Shown: positions 7,675 through 15,541 of the stretch, piece after piece | Numbering within the stretch: the first letter of the stretch is position 1 | Layout of the letters: every line of letters begins with the position of its first letter | NCBI GenBank assembly: GCA_963552605.1 | Contig: CAUVKI010000007.1 | Location: 8,547-72,546, forward strand | DNA: 64,000 nt | Origin: CAUVKI01 sp963552605 | GTDB lineage: Bacteria; Bacillota; Clostridia; Tissierellales; Peptoniphilaceae | Direction: 5' to 3' | Made by a program: the position numbers and the translations under genes | The notes under the pieces: model-generated | What the model saw: the letters and a program-made list of their open reading frames with translations, nothing else | The model's database searches: none | Told to the model about the DNA's origin: nothing

Positions 7675-8100
7675 ATGAAAAGAAAAATCAGTATAGTTAT
7701 GGTTTCGGTGATGACTGTTTTGTTTTTGGCTACGGCTATAAATTATGCAGCCAAGGTGGAGAAGTTTGAACCTCCCATTGCAGAACCTTTCATGAGTTAT
7801 TTGGTTATCGACAATGAAGCCATTGGAAATAGCGGGAGGTACTGGAGTCAGCCGGCAGGTTTCCCTTATTACAGGGTGTGGGTTAGAAATGATACCAATG
7901 AAACCATGCGGGTCACCGTTTCCTATACCTATGGAAATGGTAATGAGGGTTCTCACAGAATGGTCATCGGCGCAAATTCAGAAGATACGTTGAAAATAGT
8001 TGATGCTCGACCCGGGTTTCACTATATAGACTTTATGACCAGCAGCGGGATCGTGGAAGGAAGAGTGTCGGTGAGAGTTTCCAATAAATCGTCATACTAA
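7675..8100 (+). CDS. Exported 141-residue protein, copy 1
   Basis: The product starts MKRKISIVMVSVMTVLFLATA, a clear signal peptide, and the mature part is about 115 residues rich in beta-strand-like stretches (YRVWVRNDTNETMRVTVSYTY, DTLKIVDARPGFHYIDF). It has no cysteines and no membrane segment after the signal, so it should be released or wall-associated. It reads like a small beta-sandwich, but I do not recognise a family. AAAGGAGG lies 8 bp before ATG 7675. A second copy at 8578 is identical over the coding region as far as can be read. Confidence 0.85.
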   Translation: MKRKISIVMVSVMTVLFLATAINYAAKVEKFEPPIAEPFMSYLVIDNEAIGNSGRYWSQPAGFPYYRVWVRNDTNETMRVTVSYTYGNGNEGSHRMVIGANSEDTLKIVDARPGFHYIDFMTSSGIVEGRVSVRVSNKSSY

Positions 8101-8139
8101 GAACTTTCAAACAATAAGTATATTTAAGCTTCTCTGAAA

Positions 8140-8290
8140 TCTGAATAAAGTCTTGGTAAAAAAAGATTTTACCGCGATTAAGCCTGAGAGTGTTAAGGTT
8201 TGTGAGATAGACGGGAAAAGTTCGAAGAAAATATTTCTTGCGGCAAGAAAATCCACTCTGTTCCATAAGGAGGTGAAGTTGCGTCCGTAA
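8140..8290 (+). pseudogene. Fragment 2 of the calcium-motif exported protein gene
   Basis: This matches about 150 bp of the middle of the intact gene at 9150-9809, from NKVLVK to EVKLRP, in the original reading frame, and then stops at TAA exactly where fragment 1 also stops. It lacks any start codon or ribosome site and both ends of the gene. It retains the 39 bp missing from fragment 1, so the two fragments were not made by a single copying event. A few substitutions (for example KSS for KSP and AARK for AVRK) separate it from the intact copy. Confidence 0.88.
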
Positions 8291-8411
8291 AAAATATAAA
8301 AAAACTATTTAATTTACTAATGAATTAAGTCGTTTTTTTATTATACACAATAGAGTATTTCTCCGCTTTCTCCTGCCATTATACACCGAAATTATAAAAA
8401 TAAAAATTTAG

Positions 8412-8440
8412 TTGCATTTTCTGATATAAAGGAGTATAAC
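8412..8440 (+). promoter_or_regulatory. Sigma-A promoter of exported-protein copy 2
   Basis: TTGCAT (8412-8417) and TATAAC (8435-8440) with a 17-bp spacer, identical to the copy 1 promoter. Each copy of the protein gene therefore has its own transcription start. Confidence 0.75.
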
Positions 8441-8466
8441 CTCGCTTGAGAAGTAGAAAAGGTGAT

Positions 8467-8511
8467 ATGATGAATTATATGAATCCTCAGAGGTATAGAA
8501 ACGGCGATTGA
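8467..8511 (+). CDS. 14-codon leader ORF, copy 2 (MMNYMNPQRYRNGD)
   Basis: It encodes the same peptide as 7581-7625 and has the ribosome site AAAAGGTGAT. The upstream GAGAGG of copy 1 has become AAAAGG, which keeps the AGG core, and one codon differs synonymously (AGG to AGA). Conservation of the peptide despite local substitutions gives mild support for it being translated. Confidence 0.5.
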   Translation: MMNYMNPQRYRNGD

Positions 8512-8515
8512 GTCG

Positions 8516-8532
8516 GGCGGATTTAGTCCGCC
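8516..8532 (+). promoter_or_regulatory. GC-rich hairpin, copy 2
   Basis: The same GGCGGA/TCCGCC hairpin as in unit 1. Here 17 extra bases lie between the hairpin and the ribosome site of the exported-protein gene, so the two copies may differ in translation efficiency. Confidence 0.55.
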
Positions 8533-8577
8533 ATTTGAGAGTAGGTTGTAAGTTTGAGTTTTTAAAGGAGGCGTGTT

Positions 8578-9003
8578 ATGAAAAGAAAAATCAGTATAGT
8601 TATGGTTTCGGTGATGACTGTTTTGTTTTTGGCTACGGCTATAAATTATGCAGCCAAGGTGGAGAAGTTTGAACCTCCCATTGCAGAACCTTTCATGAGT
8701 TATTTGGTTATCGACAATGAAGCCATTGGAAATAGCGGGAGGTACTGGAGTCAGCCGGCAGGTTTCCCTTATTACAGGGTGTGGGTTAGAAATGATACCA
8801 ATGAAACCATGCGGGTCACCGTTTCCTATACCTATGGAAATGGTAATGAGGGTTCTCACAGAATGGTCATCGGCGCAAATTCAGAAGATACGTTGAAAAT
8901 AGTTGATGCTCGACCCGGGTTTCACTATATAGACTTTATGACCAGCAGCGGGATCGTGGAAGGAAGAGTGTCGGTGAGAGTTTCCAATAAATCGTCATAC
9001 TAA
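8578..9003 (+). CDS. Exported 141-residue protein, copy 2
   Basis: The coding sequence appears identical to that at 7675-8100 base for base, while the flanks differ by indels and substitutions. It has the same signal peptide (first ~25 residues), the same mature beta-rich domain and the same AAAGGAGG ribosome site. It is followed by a small CCTCT/AGAGG hairpin (9033-9046) and then the strong terminator at 9049. The intact calcium-motif gene begins 147 bp downstream. Function unknown; a surface or secreted role is likely from the signal peptide. Confidence 0.85.
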   Translation: MKRKISIVMVSVMTVLFLATAINYAAKVEKFEPPIAEPFMSYLVIDNEAIGNSGRYWSQPAGFPYYRVWVRNDTNETMRVTVSYTYGNGNEGSHRMVIGANSEDTLKIVDARPGFHYIDFMTSSGIVEGRVSVRVSNKSSY

Positions 9004-9045
9004 GAACTTTCAAACAATAAGTGTATTTAAGCCTCTCTGAAAGAG

Positions 9046-9113
9046 GATAAAAAAGCGCGCCGAGCTTGCGTGCTTTTTTGTTGCGAAAAAATAAGTTTAT
9101 ACTTTTCCACACG
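9046..9113 (+). repeat. 68-bp direct repeat, right copy flanking the tandem array
   Basis: This matches 7137-7204 exactly by eye. Here it leads into an intact gene: the sequence continues to a ribosome site and ATG 9150. In the left copy it joins directly to the truncated gene body. Confidence 0.9.
9049..9079 (+). terminator. Rho-independent terminator after exported-protein copy 2
   Basis: Same 12-bp A-tailed stem with CGAGCTT loop and T-run as at 7140-7170. It separates the array from the calcium-motif gene. Confidence 0.9.
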
Positions 9114-9149
9114 CTATTGCTGTGATAAAATATAAGCGGGAGGGGGTAT

Positions 9150-9809
9150 ATGAGAAAACTTTTATATTTTCTGATTATTGCCGCAGGTATTTTTATATTA
9201 AATTTTTTTATGCCGAAGACCTTTTCCGAAGCTCGGGCGGATTTGGACGGAGACGGTGTGCTTGACACCGTAAAGCTTTCTTATGAGAGAGGAAGAATTT
9301 ATATTTCCATATCTTCTCCGAATAAAGTCTTGGTAAAAAGAGATTTTACCGCGATTAAGCCGGAGAGTGTTAAGGTTTGTGAGATAGACGGGAAAAGTCC
9401 GAAGGAAATATTTCTTGCGGTAAGAAAATCCACTCTGTTCCATAAGGAGGTGAAGTTGCGTCCGTTTTTTTTGCAGTATGACGGGGAAAAAATTATAAGA
9501 AAGTGGACGGGCTCCAAATTCGGAGAAGATTTCAAAGATGTGTTTTTTATTGACTGCGATAGAGACGGGAGAGATGAAATCTATACTATCGATATGAAGA
9601 AAAACGGAAAAGAGAGCATAAGTCTGCATTACTGGTTTTTGTTCGGTTTTATCAAGGCAGGTGAGAGCGGTGAATATGAAAAAATACTTTCCTGCGTTGA
9701 GAAAGACGGTGAGCTTATGACCCGATTTGAAGAGAACGGAAAGGTTATGGAGGAAAAGCTTCAGTTGATTATAACTGAAGCGGCAAAGGAAGATGAAGAG
9801 ATGATCTGA
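9150..9809 (+). CDS. Exported protein with DxDxDG calcium-type motifs (VCBS/FG-GAP-like)
   Basis: A 219-residue protein with an N-terminal signal/anchor (LLYFLIIAAGIFILNFF). Two acidic loops, DLDGDGVLD (about residues 31-39) and DCDRDGRDE, have the DxDxDG spacing seen in FG-GAP/VCBS and dockerin-like calcium sites. The fold between them could be half of a beta-propeller, but the protein is too short for a full one. GGGAGGGGG precedes ATG 9150. It is the parent of the two gene fragments at 7205 and 8140. It is 27 bp upstream of the DUF3160 lipoprotein gene, probably cotranscribed. No enzymatic function is implied. Confidence 0.75.
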   Translation: MRKLLYFLIIAAGIFILNFFMPKTFSEARADLDGDGVLDTVKLSYERGRIYISISSPNKVLVKRDFTAIKPESVKVCEIDGKSPKEIFLAVRKSTLFHKEVKLRPFFLQYDGEKIIRKWTGSKFGEDFKDVFFIDCDRDGRDEIYTIDMKKNGKESISLHYWFLFGFIKAGESGEYEKILSCVEKDGELMTRFEENGKVMEEKLQLIITEAAKEDEEMI

Positions 9810-9836
9810 TCATCAGAATTTTGAGGGGGTATTTTT

Positions 9837-12137
9837 ATGAAAAAGGCTATGTCATTACTTTTGATTTCGGCAATGATTATTGCTGTTTTTAGTTCGTGCG
9901 GAGATACTGCAAATCAGAATCCTAAGAGTAAAGATGAAGTGGAGAACACCGAAAACTCCGACGGTAAAGAAGAAAGAGCGGACATACGAACCGAAAATCC
10001 GGCAAATTTCAAATCTCTAAGTTATTTGGGAAAACCTGAGGTTACTTATAAGAAAAGCGACTTCTTGGCTCAGGTAAAGCCCTATGAAATCAAGAGCGAT
10101 TTGAGTGATGTGGTAAATATGGATAAGTTTCCAACCTTTTCCGCAGAGCAGAAGAAAAAACTTGCCGAAAACGGATTTGTGGTGATGAGTCCGAACAAAG
10201 AAGATGTAATGAGGAAGATGTATTCAAGGTATGAGGTGAACGAGTATCAGGAAATTCCGAATTTCATCACAACCGATACGGCATTGAATATGTATCATAT
10301 ATTCTTTGAAAACACTTTGAAAAATTTGGAAAAGGATAAGCTTTCAGAAGAGCTTTTGCGCCTTTCGGAAAGTATGAGGAAAAAAGCTCAGAAGGCATTT
10401 GAAAAAGAAAGTGATGCAGCCATAAAAGAACATCTTTCAAAGATAACCGCATACTTTTATGTGGCGGAAAATCTGCTTTCAGGAGATAAATCCGAAATCC
10501 CCGAGCCGATTTTGAATCTTGCAAATCAGGAAATAAGCTTGATTACGGAATTGTCAGAAACCACAAAATCTCCCTTATTCGGATATGAATTGAATTATGA
10601 GCAGTTCAAACCCAGAAGTCACTATGCGGGAGATGAGGTTTTGGAACCCTATTTTAGGGCTATGATGTGGTACGGATTAACAGGCTTTCCGTTTAAGGAT
10701 ATGAATGGGGAAATTATAAGGGAAAATATCGGCTCAGCTCTCACAATTACTTATTTGACCTATTTGGAAGGAGAGAATGACGATCTTGCTTCGTGGGATA
10801 AGATTTACGAGCCAACCAACTTATTTGTGGGAGAGTCGGACGACCTTTCTATTTTGGATATGAAAGATTTTATTTTGTCGGTATTCGGAGAAAATTCCGA
10901 CTATCATCACTATTATGATGACGCTTTTTCAGATAAAATTAAAGAAGAAGTGGAGAAGCTGAGAAAACCTGAAGTTAAGGCGGAACTTATTTTTGTGGAT
11001 ACTCCGACCGATCTGCAATTCAGGTTTATGGGGCAACGCTACACCTTGGACGGAGATATAATGCAGGATTTAATCGCTCCGATCGAGCGTCCGGCTCCTT
11101 CGGCACTTGATGTTGCGGCGGCTTTAGGAAACAAAAGGGCGGAGAAATATGTAAAGAAAAATTCGTTATGGTATATGGAACCCGAAAAATATGACGAGCT
11201 TATAAGCAAGGTTAGGGAAAAGGTTGAAAAACTTCCGGAAGAGTCGTGGTACAAGAATTTATATAATGCCGTCCTTTGGTGCTTAAAAACGACTTGGCAG
11301 GAAAAAGATATGAAAGGATATCCCGTCTTTATGCAGTCAGACCCTTGGAAGGATAAAATGCTTCAGACGGGGCTCGGGTGGTATGTGGAATTAAAGCACG
11401 ATACCCTCCTATATTCAAAGCAGCCGGCTGCGGAAAAAGGTGGACCGGATCTTGAAGAACCGGATACTCCGAGCTATGTTGAACCCAATGTTGAACTTTA
11501 TGACAAGCTTTTGTTTCTGACAAAATACACAAAAGAAGCTCTGCTCAAAAGAGGTTTGATTGAAGAAGAAGACGACGCTTATTATGACGAAAAAAGAGCT
11601 ACGGCAATCGCATTGAAAAATATGGAGGAAATCTATACCAATCTCCTAAACATTTCCATAAAGGAGCTGAAAGAAGAACCCCTCACGAAAGATGAAATTT
11701 TAATGATTGCTCAGATAGGGGGATATTTTGAGCATATAGAACATCTGATGTTTAAGGATGATTACAGATCGGATCTTGCATCGTCGATTGTGGCGGACAT
11801 TTCAAATATAGCTGATACGGGAGAATTTTTGGAAATAGGAACGGGTTTTCCCGAAGATATATTTGTGGTTTTAAGCCATAAGGGGAAGAAGTATTTGGCA
11901 AGAGGTACAACTTACAGCTTTTATGAGTTCTTGAGTGAAACCGCTCTTACGGACAATGAATGGCTCAATATGTTGGGCTTTGATATTGAAAAGACGTCTG
12001 AAGATATGCCGTTTAAGTTCTATACTTTGGACAGCAAAAATGTAAACCGAAAGACTCCCAAGCAATATGATTGGATTTACAATTTTAAATCCAAAGAGCC
12101 GAATAATGTTTTGACGGAATATCCGGAATTCAGGTAA
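9837..12137 (+). CDS. DUF3160 family lipoprotein
   Basis: A 766-residue lipoprotein: signal peptide MKKAMSLLLISAMIIAVFSSCG with the lipobox cysteine near residue 21, then an acidic low-complexity linker, then a large globular domain. Blocks such as FITTDTALNMYHIFFE, RFMGQRYTLDGDIMQDL, RPAPSALDVAAALGN and GLGWYVELKHDTLLYSKQ match my memory of the DUF3160 family, whose function is not established. It would be anchored outside the cell membrane. GAGGGGG precedes ATG 9837. The stop codon is 4 bp before the cca start. Confidence 0.82.
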   Translation: MKKAMSLLLISAMIIAVFSSCGDTANQNPKSKDEVENTENSDGKEERADIRTENPANFKSLSYLGKPEVTYKKSDFLAQVKPYEIKSDLSDVVNMDKFPTFSAEQKKKLAENGFVVMSPNKEDVMRKMYSRYEVNEYQEIPNFITTDTALNMYHIFFENTLKNLEKDKLSEELLRLSESMRKKAQKAFEKESDAAIKEHLSKITAYFYVAENLLSGDKSEIPEPILNLANQEISLITELSETTKSPLFGYELNYEQFKPRSHYAGDEVLEPYFRAMMWYGLTGFPFKDMNGEIIRENIGSALTITYLTYLEGENDDLASWDKIYEPTNLFVGESDDLSILDMKDFILSVFGENSDYHHYYDDAFSDKIKEEVEKLRKPEVKAELIFVDTPTDLQFRFMGQRYTLDGDIMQDLIAPIERPAPSALDVAAALGNKRAEKYVKKNSLWYMEPEKYDELISKVREKVEKLPEESWYKNLYNAVLWCLKTTWQEKDMKGYPVFMQSDPWKDKMLQTGLGWYVELKHDTLLYSKQPAAEKGGPDLEEPDTPSYVEPNVELYDKLLFLTKYTKEALLKRGLIEEEDDAYYDEKRATAIALKNMEEIYTNLLNISIKELKEEPLTKDEILMIAQIGGYFEHIEHLMFKDDYRSDLASSIVADISNIADTGEFLEIGTGFPEDIFVVLSHKGKKYLARGTTYSFYEFLSETALTDNEWLNMLGFDIEKTSEDMPFKFYTLDSKNVNRKTPKQYDWIYNFKSKEPNNVLTEYPEFR

Positions 12138-12141
12138 CACA

Positions 12142-13374
12142 ATGGAATTGCCTGAAGCTGTAAAAAACTTAATCTCAAGACTTGAAGAAAAAGGTTATCA
12201 GGCTTATCTTGCAGGCGGCTGTGTGAGGGATTTTCTGCTTGGGAAAGTCCCTCACGACTATGACCTCACCACTGATGCGGTGCCTGATGAAATAGAAAGT
12301 ATTTTCGAGGATTATCATACTCTCGGAGTGGGAAAGGCATTCGGCACGATATTGGTTGTAACCGAAATAGGGAATGTTGAAATCACAACATTTCGTGCAG
12401 ACGGAACCTATTCGGACGGAAGAAAACCCGATTCCGTATATTTTTCAAAATCCTTGGAAGAAGATGTGAAGCGCAGAGATTTCACGATAAACGCTATGGC
12501 CTATTCGGAAAAATGCGGGCTTATTGATTTTTTCGGCGGAAAGTCGGACTTGGAAAAAAAGATAATACGCACGGTGGGAGATCCTTACGAAAGGTTTAAG
12601 GAAGATAATTTGAGAATGCTAAGAGCCGTGAGATTTGCAACGACGCTTTCTTTTGAAATTGAGTCCGAAACAATGTCCGTAATAAAAAAACTCCACGAGA
12701 AGCTTTCGGGAATAAGCCGTGAGAGAATTCGAGAGGAATGGATAAAGATCATAACTTCCGAAAATCCGAGCAGGGGATTATTTTTATTAAGAGATAGCGG
12801 GCTTTCAAAAATTGTCTTTCCGGATTTTGATTTGTGGGCGAATGAAAATTCCGAGTCTTTAGAAAAACTCTATTGCGATTTGGACAGAGGTCCTAAAACT
12901 TATTTACACAGAATGCTTATTTTTTTCCACGCTGCCAAGTCGATGAAAGATCTTGAAGGAATAAGACCTACCGTAAATGAGCGTTCTTTGTTGAAACAGC
13001 TTTTGGATTTCACTTACCCTGAGATTATAAACTCTTTTTATGTAAAGAAACTTATGGCAGGCTTGACACTTGACAATCTTCGCTATATACTTGACGTGAG
13101 ATGCTTTCTGGAGGGCGAGGATTCCAACGCAAAGAAAGCAAGAGTGATAATGGAAAGAGTTTTATCGGACGGTGAGCCGTATAGCATTGGAGATCTTTCC
13201 ATAAACGGAAAAGATGTGATTGAGAGAGGTTTTCCTGAGGGAAGGGCTGTGGGAGCAATTTTGGAAAAAGTGCTTTTGAAAGTTCTGGAAACTCCTTCCC
13301 TTAATGAACGGGAAGTGCTGTTGAATTATATAGATAAATGCGGGAGAGAATATGAGCAGATATTTCGGAACTGA
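12142..13374 (+). CDS. cca: CCA tRNA nucleotidyltransferase
   Basis: A class II nucleotidyltransferase of 410 residues that adds or repairs the 3' CCA of tRNAs. Motif A, GGCVRDFLLG (26-35), is followed by the metal-binding HDYDLTT. RRDFTINAMAY, which precedes the ERFKEDNLRMLRAVRF block, is also typical. It is needed here because none of the tRNA genes in this window encodes CCA. ATG 12142 has only a weak site overlapping the end of the DUF3160 gene. The last 23 bp overlap glmM. Poly(A) polymerase is a related alternative, but the single such gene in a Firmicutes chromosome is usually Cca. Confidence 0.9.
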   Translation: MELPEAVKNLISRLEEKGYQAYLAGGCVRDFLLGKVPHDYDLTTDAVPDEIESIFEDYHTLGVGKAFGTILVVTEIGNVEITTFRADGTYSDGRKPDSVYFSKSLEEDVKRRDFTINAMAYSEKCGLIDFFGGKSDLEKKIIRTVGDPYERFKEDNLRMLRAVRFATTLSFEIESETMSVIKKLHEKLSGISRERIREEWIKIITSENPSRGLFLLRDSGLSKIVFPDFDLWANENSESLEKLYCDLDRGPKTYLHRMLIFFHAAKSMKDLEGIRPTVNERSLLKQLLDFTYPEIINSFYVKKLMAGLTLDNLRYILDVRCFLEGEDSNAKKARVIMERVLSDGEPYSIGDLSINGKDVIERGFPEGRAVGAILEKVLLKVLETPSLNEREVLLNYIDKCGREYEQIFRN

Positions 13375-14689
13375 CGGAATCAGGGGAATTGCCAACAAAG
13401 AGCTTACTCCGGAGCTTAGTTATAAGACTGCAAGAGCGCTTGCCGTAGTTTTAAAAGATGAGCCTTCAAGGGAAATTCTCATAGGTAAGGATACGAGAAA
13501 GTCCGGAGCTATGCTTGAGGCGGCGATAAGCTCCGGACTTATGAGTATGGGGTTCTCCGTAAAACACTTGGGAGTCATACCAACCCCCGGAGTGGCTTAT
13601 CTCACAAAAAAGACAAAGAGTGCTGCGGGGATAGTTATTTCCGCCTCTCATAATCCGGGAGAGTATAACGGAATAAAAATTTTCAATCGAAACGGCTTTA
13701 AGCTTACAGATGAGGAAGAAATTAAGATTGAAAGTTTGATAGAAAGAGAAGTTCCCGATCGTCCGGCAGGATATGATATAGGAACGGATTTTGATTATGA
13801 GCAGGGTGTTTTTGAATACGGGGAATTTCTAAAGGAATTTGCCGAAAACTCTCTATCGGGTATGCGTGTTGCGATAGATGCGGGCTGCGGTGCTCTCGGA
13901 ATGCTTGCTCCTTATGTTTTGAGGAGTTTGGGAGCGGAGGTTTATTCCGTAAATACCGTGTCTGACGGTATGGATATAAATTTTGGAACGGGTTCAACAA
14001 ACCCTTCGATAATCTCCGAGCTTACTAAGCAAAAAAAAGCCGATATAGGGCTGTCTTTTGACGGTGACGGAGATAGAGTTATAGCGGTTGACGAGAACGG
14101 GGATATAATTGACGGGGATAGAATTCTTGCGATTTGTGCGATATCCCTTTTGGAGGACGGAAAGCTTAAAAAGAACACATTGGTAGGCACGGTTATGACC
14201 AACCTCGGACTTGAACTCTATCTTAGGGAGCGGGGAGTGAAAGTTTCCCGTACAAAGGTCGGAGACAGGTATATATTGGAAGAAATGCTTTATCACGGAT
14301 ATAATTTCGGAGGGGAACCCTCCGGTCATATAATTTTTTTGGACGCCAATACCACGGGAGACGGTTTGCAAACCGGACTCTTTCTCCTAAAAGTTATGAA
14401 AGAGAAAAAATTGCCCTTATCTCAGCTCGGATTCTCGTTTTCAAAAGTGCCTCAGGTGTTGGTGAATGCAAAGGTCAGAAATGAAAAAAAGACTTCCTAT
14501 CTTGAAGTGGAAGAAATCAGGAATGCCATAGAGGAGATAGAGAAAAGATTTGACGGAAGAGGCAGGGTGGTAATTCGTCCGTCGGGAACTGAACCCTTGG
14601 TGAGAGTGATGATTGAGGCGGATACGGGCGAGGATTTGCAGGGAATTGCGGAAAAACTTGCAAAACTTATGGAAGAAAAGATAGGGTAG
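13352..14689 (+). CDS. glmM: Phosphoglucosamine mutase
   Basis: It interconverts glucosamine-6-phosphate and glucosamine-1-phosphate for UDP-GlcNAc and cell-wall synthesis. The 445-residue protein starts SRYFGTDGIRG. It has the phosphoserine loop ISASHNPGEYNGIKIF (near residue 100), the metal loop DGDGDR (near 240), GEPSGHIIF and the phosphate-binding RPSGTEPLVRVM at the C-terminus. The start lies inside the end of cca, with GGGAGAGA before it, implying translational coupling. Confidence 0.95.
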   Translation: MSRYFGTDGIRGIANKELTPELSYKTARALAVVLKDEPSREILIGKDTRKSGAMLEAAISSGLMSMGFSVKHLGVIPTPGVAYLTKKTKSAAGIVISASHNPGEYNGIKIFNRNGFKLTDEEEIKIESLIEREVPDRPAGYDIGTDFDYEQGVFEYGEFLKEFAENSLSGMRVAIDAGCGALGMLAPYVLRSLGAEVYSVNTVSDGMDINFGTGSTNPSIISELTKQKKADIGLSFDGDGDRVIAVDENGDIIDGDRILAICAISLLEDGKLKKNTLVGTVMTNLGLELYLRERGVKVSRTKVGDRYILEEMLYHGYNFGGEPSGHIIFLDANTTGDGLQTGLFLLKVMKEKKLPLSQLGFSFSKVPQVLVNAKVRNEKKTSYLEVEEIRNAIEEIEKRFDGRGRVVIRPSGTEPLVRVMIEADTGEDLQGIAEKLAKLMEEKIG

Positions 14690-14704
14690 TTAAGGAGCGA
14701 GAGT

Positions 14705-15541
14705 ATGGCTGAATATAGATTTGTGGCGGACGGTGCATTTGAAACGGACGAAAGAATTATCAGTGAAAACGATTTATCTTTGGTAGATTTCAGTATTTAT
14801 ATTGACGATGTTCTCTATAAAGATGAGGATAAGTTTGATAAAGACAGGCTTATAAAAACTATGAGACAAAGTAAAAAAGGAACAAGGAGCGCTTGTCCAT
14901 CTCCCGAAGATTTTTTGAAGAGCTTTCAGGATTTTGGGGATATATTCGTGATAACTATATCTTCCGCTTTGAGCGGAGCGTATAACAGTGCCGTTTTAGC
15001 GAAAGAGTTTTGCTTAAATAAAAATTCAAACAGGAGAATCCACGTTTTTGATTCCAAATCCGCAGGTCCCGGAGAAACTCAAGTATATTTCAAGTTAAAA
15101 GAGCTGATAAAAAAAGGACTTCCTTATGAGAAGATAGTTGAGGAGACTGAAAAATTCATTGATTCAATGAAAACTTTTTTTATTTTGGAGAATTTTGATA
15201 ATCTCGTTAAAAACGGCAGAGTTTCGAAAGTTAAGGGGTTTTTGGGCTCAATACTTCATTTTTATCCGATTATGATCGGAAAAAACGGAGTAATAGAGCT
15301 TTTGGAAAACATAAGGGGAAAGAAAAAATCCATAGAAAGGCTTGCACAAATCATAAAAGAAATGGCGAGCAAGATGGAGCAAAGAATACTGACCATTTCC
15401 CATGTGAATGCTTTGGAGTCGGTTGAATACTTCCTAAAGGAAGTCGGGTGCTTGGATTTTTTTAAAGACGTCAGAGTGTTTGAGGCGGGAAGTTTGGTGA
15501 CCACATATGCCAACGAGGGAGGAATGGTGGTTTGCCTTTAG
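14705..15541 (+). CDS. DegV family fatty-acid-binding protein
   Basis: A 278-residue DegV/FakB-type protein. TRSACPSPEDFLKSF is the first lipid-binding motif and ITISSALSGAYNSA the second, followed by VFDSKSAGPGETQ. In Firmicutes such proteins bind fatty acids; FakB members present them to a FakA kinase, which is not in this window. It has no signal peptide and is cytoplasmic. It begins 15 bp after glmM with TAAGGAG as ribosome site and overlaps the mnmA start. Confidence 0.88.
   Translation: MAEYRFVADGAFETDERIISENDLSLVDFSIYIDDVLYKDEDKFDKDRLIKTMRQSKKGTRSACPSPEDFLKSFQDFGDIFVITISSALSGAYNSAVLAKEFCLNKNSNRRIHVFDSKSAGPGETQVYFKLKELIKKGLPYEKIVEETEKFIDSMKTFFILENFDNLVKNGRVSKVKGFLGSILHFYPIMIGKNGVIELLENIRGKKKSIERLAQIIKEMASKMEQRILTISHVNALESVEYFLKEVGCLDFFKDVRVFEAGSLVTTYANEGGMVVCL

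Larger units (their letters stand above)
7295..8139 (+). repeat. Tandem repeat unit 1
   Basis: Unit 1 contains the distal part of calcium-gene fragment 1, a promoter, a leader ORF, a hairpin and the first copy of the 141-residue protein gene. It is directly followed by unit 2 (8140-9042). The junction at 8131-8150 has the short shared string TCTCTGAA on both sides, consistent with microhomology-mediated duplication. Relative to unit 2 it has lost about 39 bp in the fragment and 17 bp upstream of the protein gene. Confidence 0.88.
8140..9042 (+). repeat. Tandem repeat unit 2
   Basis: The second unit of the array repeats unit 1 at an offset of 887 bp in its first part and 903 bp in the protein gene. 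Differences are concentrated outside the protein gene: one A in a homopolymer, 17 extra bases before the Shine-Dalgarno region, and a few substitutions around the leader ORF. Confidence 0.88.
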
